DNA from: an uncultured Bacteroidales bacterium
Lineage (GTDB): Bacteria > Bacteroidota > Bacteroidia > Bacteroidales > Bacteroidaceae
DNA length: 16,518 nucleotides
NCBI GenBank assembly: GCA_937896105.1
Contig: CALBKR010000008.1
Coordinates: forward strand, 1-16,518
Direction: 5' to 3'
Positions 14,790-16,518 of the stretch are shown one piece after another (position 1 is the stretch's first letter; each line of letters starts with the position of its first letter). The notes under the pieces were generated by a model. The model was not told the origin of the DNA. It worked only from the letters and a program-made list of their open reading frames with translations, and did no database searches. Both the position numbers and the translations under genes were made by a program.

Positions 14790-16010
14790 GTGTATGAAAA
14801 GCAGTTGAAAATTTGTATCGAATAATGGTTTGTATATCAGTGTCTTAAGAAATGGCGAACGTATAAGGTTGCTATTTTGTGTTATTTTTTTTGAACATTG
14901 ATTTACACTTATTTCTGTTCCATTTCTTCCATATTGACTTTGTGCTAAATATGCTACTGCTCCCCATTCTGTATTTTTCATCATGTGTGCATCTAAATTT
15001 GTCTCTTGCTCACTTGTTATTACATTTTGTGCCATGTCAAACATTTTTGCTACATTTAAATCTGATATTGTTGATTTTGTTGCTGCAGTTTGATTTGGTA
15101 ATATAGTTGGGTTGGTTGCTGTTCCTGATGTTTCATATTTTCCTACCCATATTCCTGATAATTCATTTGGTACTTCTGTTCCTTCTTCTGTTTTGGTTCC
15201 AAATGTAAATGCTGGGTGTACTATATAGTCTGCATAACTATCTCCTAGTTTTGTTGCTATACTTTCTTGTGTTACTTCTGTGCCTATGAATTTTACATCT
15301 ATTTTATTACTTGTTCCACTTTGGCTTGTATATGTTACACTTGTATCTATTTTATATGCATATCTTGGTATCCATACATAATATCCAGTTATATTATCTG
15401 CATCGTCTAATGTTACTGCATTTGCCCAGTGGCTTGTTCCCCATTCTCCTGTTTCTTCATTATAATCTGTGTTTGTTGTCCCTGTTTGTTCTGCATAATT
15501 ATACCAGTCTCTTTTTGTAGAATCGGCTACAGTGTTTACACTTCCGTCTAAATTATATGTTACTGCTGTCATTCCTGTTTTTAAGTCTGGGTGATTTGCT
15601 CCACTTGTATCTCCTACCTCTGGAGTTGGTGTAGGTGTTGGTGTTACTGTTCCACCGCCTACTTCCTTTACTTCTCCATTTGCTGTTATTGTAAATTTAT
15701 ATCCATTTAATGTTACTGTTAATGGATAATCTTCTCCTTCTACTATTGCTTCTGGGATGTTTTTTGCGATATTTGCTTTTAATGTCGCTATATCAATTTT
15801 TCCGTCTGTTCCATAACTTCCCAATACTTCTAACGTAATTCTTTCTTTTGCCTCTTTTTTTGTCATTTCATTTTTTGCATTTTGTGCTTGGGTTAAAATT
15901 CCATTTTCTCCTGTTAGCATTGCTATGCTTATTCCTGCTAAAATAAGTAAAACGATTATTGTAATTATTAGGGCTATAAGTGTTATACCCTTATTGTGTC
16001 TCTTCGTCAT
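14784..16010 (-). CDS. Clostridial type IV pilin-like protein, C-terminus replaced at a sequence join
   Basis: The open frame has 408 codons, but only about residues 1-373 (down to position 14,892) look native. The N-terminus is a prepilin signal: basic MTKRHNKG, cleavage expected after Gly8, then a hydrophobic helix ITLIALIITIIVLLILAGIS. The usual Glu at mature position 5 is Ala, as is common in this clostridial family. A charged helix leads to a Pro-Thr linker (TPTPTPTP, 123-130). A large extracellular domain then includes GYYVWIPRYAYKI and the NTEWGAVAYLAQSQYGRNGT stretch. Relatives continue well beyond this, toward a DMSGG.WE-like motif as I recall. Here the final ~35 residues have no such likeness and come from DNA resembling the dnaA upstream region. 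Codon use is AT-rich, unlike its neighbours to the left. The start is fixed by AAGGAGGA and a TATAAT promoter. Confidence 0.8.
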   Translation of the reverse strand: MTKRHNKGITLIALIITIIVLLILAGISIAMLTGENGILTQAQNAKNEMTKKEAKERITLEVLGSYGTDGKIDIATLKANIAKNIPEAIVEGEDYPLTVTLNGYKFTITANGEVKEVGGGTVTPTPTPTPEVGDTSGANHPDLKTGMTAVTYNLDGSVNTVADSTKRDWYNYAEQTGTTNTDYNEETGEWGTSHWANAVTLDDADNITGYYVWIPRYAYKIDTSVTYTSQSGTSNKIDVKFIGTEVTQESIATKLGDSYADYIVHPAFTFGTKTEEGTEVPNELSGIWVGKYETSGTATNPTILPNQTAATKSTISDLNVAKMFDMAQNVITSEQETNLDAHMMKNTEWGAVAYLAQSQYGRNGTEISVNQCSKKITQNSNLIRSPFLKTLIYKPLFDTNFQLLFIHL

Positions 16011-16017
16011 TTGTTTG

Positions 16018-16025
16018 TCCTCCTT
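16018..16025 (-). promoter_or_regulatory. Strong Shine-Dalgarno site of the pilin-like gene
   Basis: On the minus strand AAGGAGGA lies 7 bases before the ATG at 16010. Such a strong site is typical of Firmicutes and absent from the Bacteroidales genes in the rest of the window. Confidence 0.85.
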
Positions 16026-16051
16026 AAAATTTTTTCTTAAAATATAACTTT

Positions 16052-16080
16052 ATTATACATAAGTTTTTATGTATTGTCTA
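16052..16080 (-). promoter_or_regulatory. Sigma-70/sigma-A-type promoter of the pilin-like gene
   Basis: On the minus strand TAGACA (16075-16080), a 17-base spacer and TATAAT (16052-16057) give a near-perfect vegetative promoter. It is divergent from the promoter of the oxidoreductase gene about 100 bases away. Confidence 0.75.
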
Positions 16081-16173
16081 TATTTTATACAATTTTTTTA
16101 TAATTTTATTATTAGCACTTTTTTACCTTCTTATACTAGTTTATATTATCCAAACCTTTTCGACAAATTTCAC

Positions 16174-16202
16174 TTGACATCTTTAAAAATTAGACATATA
16201 CT
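16174..16202 (+). promoter_or_regulatory. Sigma-70/sigma-A-type promoter of the 2-oxoacid oxidoreductase gene
   Basis: TTGACA (16174-16179), a 17-base spacer and TATACT (16197-16202), followed 37 bases later by the ATG. This is a textbook Firmicutes promoter, quite unlike the TANNTTTG promoters left of position 14,800. Confidence 0.8.
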
Positions 16203-16225
16203 AAAGCCATAAAATAACAAATAAA

Positions 16226-16232
16226 AAGGAGG
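16226..16232 (+). promoter_or_regulatory. Shine-Dalgarno site of the 2-oxoacid oxidoreductase gene
   Basis: AAGGAGG ends 7 bases before the ATG at 16240 and fixes the start. Confidence 0.85.
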
Positions 16233-16239
16233 CAAAATA

Positions 16240-16518
16240 ATGGATAACTTAATAGAAATAAGATGGCATGGTAGAGGCGGACAAGGTGCAAAAACTGCAT
16301 CATTATTGTTAGCTGATGCCGCATTTAACACAGGTAAATATATTCAAGGATTTCCTGAATATGGGCCTGAAAGAATGGGTGCTCCACTTACTGCATATAA
16401 CAGAATTAGTAGCACACCAATTACAATACATAGCAACATTTATGAACCAGACTATGTTGTTGTTGTAGATGATACTCTTTTAGAATCAGTAGATGTAACG
16501 GCTGGTTTAAAAGATACT
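16240..16518 (+). CDS. Pyruvate (2-oxoacid):ferredoxin oxidoreductase, gamma subunit, partial
   Basis: The first 93 codons run off the right edge. The protein begins [20 protein letters not shown], the glycine-rich HGRGGQG motif of the gamma (PorG/PorC) domain of 2-oxoacid:ferredoxin oxidoreductases. [12 protein letters not shown] (about 40-51), which helps bind coenzyme A, follows. The complete subunit is usually about 190 residues, followed by delta, alpha and beta genes; these would lie beyond the edge. The four-subunit enzyme oxidatively decarboxylates pyruvate to acetyl-CoA with ferredoxin in anaerobes. Substrate preference (pyruvate or another 2-oxoacid) cannot be fixed from this piece. 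The AT-rich codons and the promoter style match a clostridial source. Confidence 0.88.
   Translation, partial: MDNLIEIRWHGRGGQGAKTASLLLADAAFNTGKYIQGFPEYGPERMGAPLTAYNRISSTPITIHSNIYEPDYVVVVDDTLLESVDVTAGLKDT

Noticed and set aside
14784..16518. Horizontal transfer of a clostridial island into a Bacteroidales chromosome
   Set aside because: There is no integrase, insertion sequence, repeat or tRNA at the border. Promoters and ribosome sites are unadapted, and the pilin gene is cut mid-domain. A false assembly join is simpler.

Overview
Most of this window, roughly positions 100 to 14,880, reads as ordinary chromosome from a member of the Bacteroidales (Bacteroidota). The evidence is the gene content (an UpxY-type antiterminator with Wza- and Wzc-like exopolysaccharide genes, a DUF4254 protein next to a GT9 glycosyltransferase, an acpP-fabF-rnc cluster, and class II ribonucleotide reductase beside dnaA). 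It also shows the Bacteroidetes promoter pattern TTG/TTTG - about 20 bp - TANNTTTG, and Shine-Dalgarno sites are mostly absent. The genus cannot be set from the sequence alone.

Layout. Positions 1-3526 (minus strand) hold the head of an exopolysaccharide/capsule operon in the order upxY antiterminator, wza-like export lipoprotein, wzc-like tyrosine kinase. The kinase runs off the left edge. Positions 3789-6186 (minus) hold an operon of DUF4254 protein, GT9 glycosyltransferase and SAM methyltransferase, probably acting on cell-envelope glycan. Positions 6422-9888 (plus) hold pdxB (vitamin B6), acpP and fabF (fatty acid synthesis) and rnc (RNase III). Positions 9893-14619 (minus) hold folB, nrdJ and dnaA, with strong hairpin terminators after dnaA and nrdJ. 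These are housekeeping genes. I see no phage, CRISPR, transposon, tRNA or rRNA.

The main surprise is at the ends. From about 14,890 to the right edge the DNA is strongly AT-rich and is clostridial (Firmicutes) in every respect. It carries a type IV pilin-like protein of a clostridial family and the start of a pyruvate:ferredoxin oxidoreductase gamma subunit. Both have textbook TTGACA/TATAAT-type promoters and AGGAGG ribosome sites. The pilin loses its family pattern abruptly near position 14,892 and reads on into what looks like the upstream region of dnaA. The left edge may hold a second, smaller join. The first ~100 bases read on the plus strand like a fragment of a GNAT acetyltransferase, while the kinase reading frame loses its family pattern at the same place. 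The simplest reading is a chimeric (mis-assembled) sequence rather than gene transfer. No new biological system is convincingly present. The best leads inside the Bacteroidales part are the leader of the antiterminator operon, an Asn in place of a metal-binding Asp in RNase III, a palindrome over the predicted nrdJ transcription start, and a 40-bp perfect palindrome ending dnaA.
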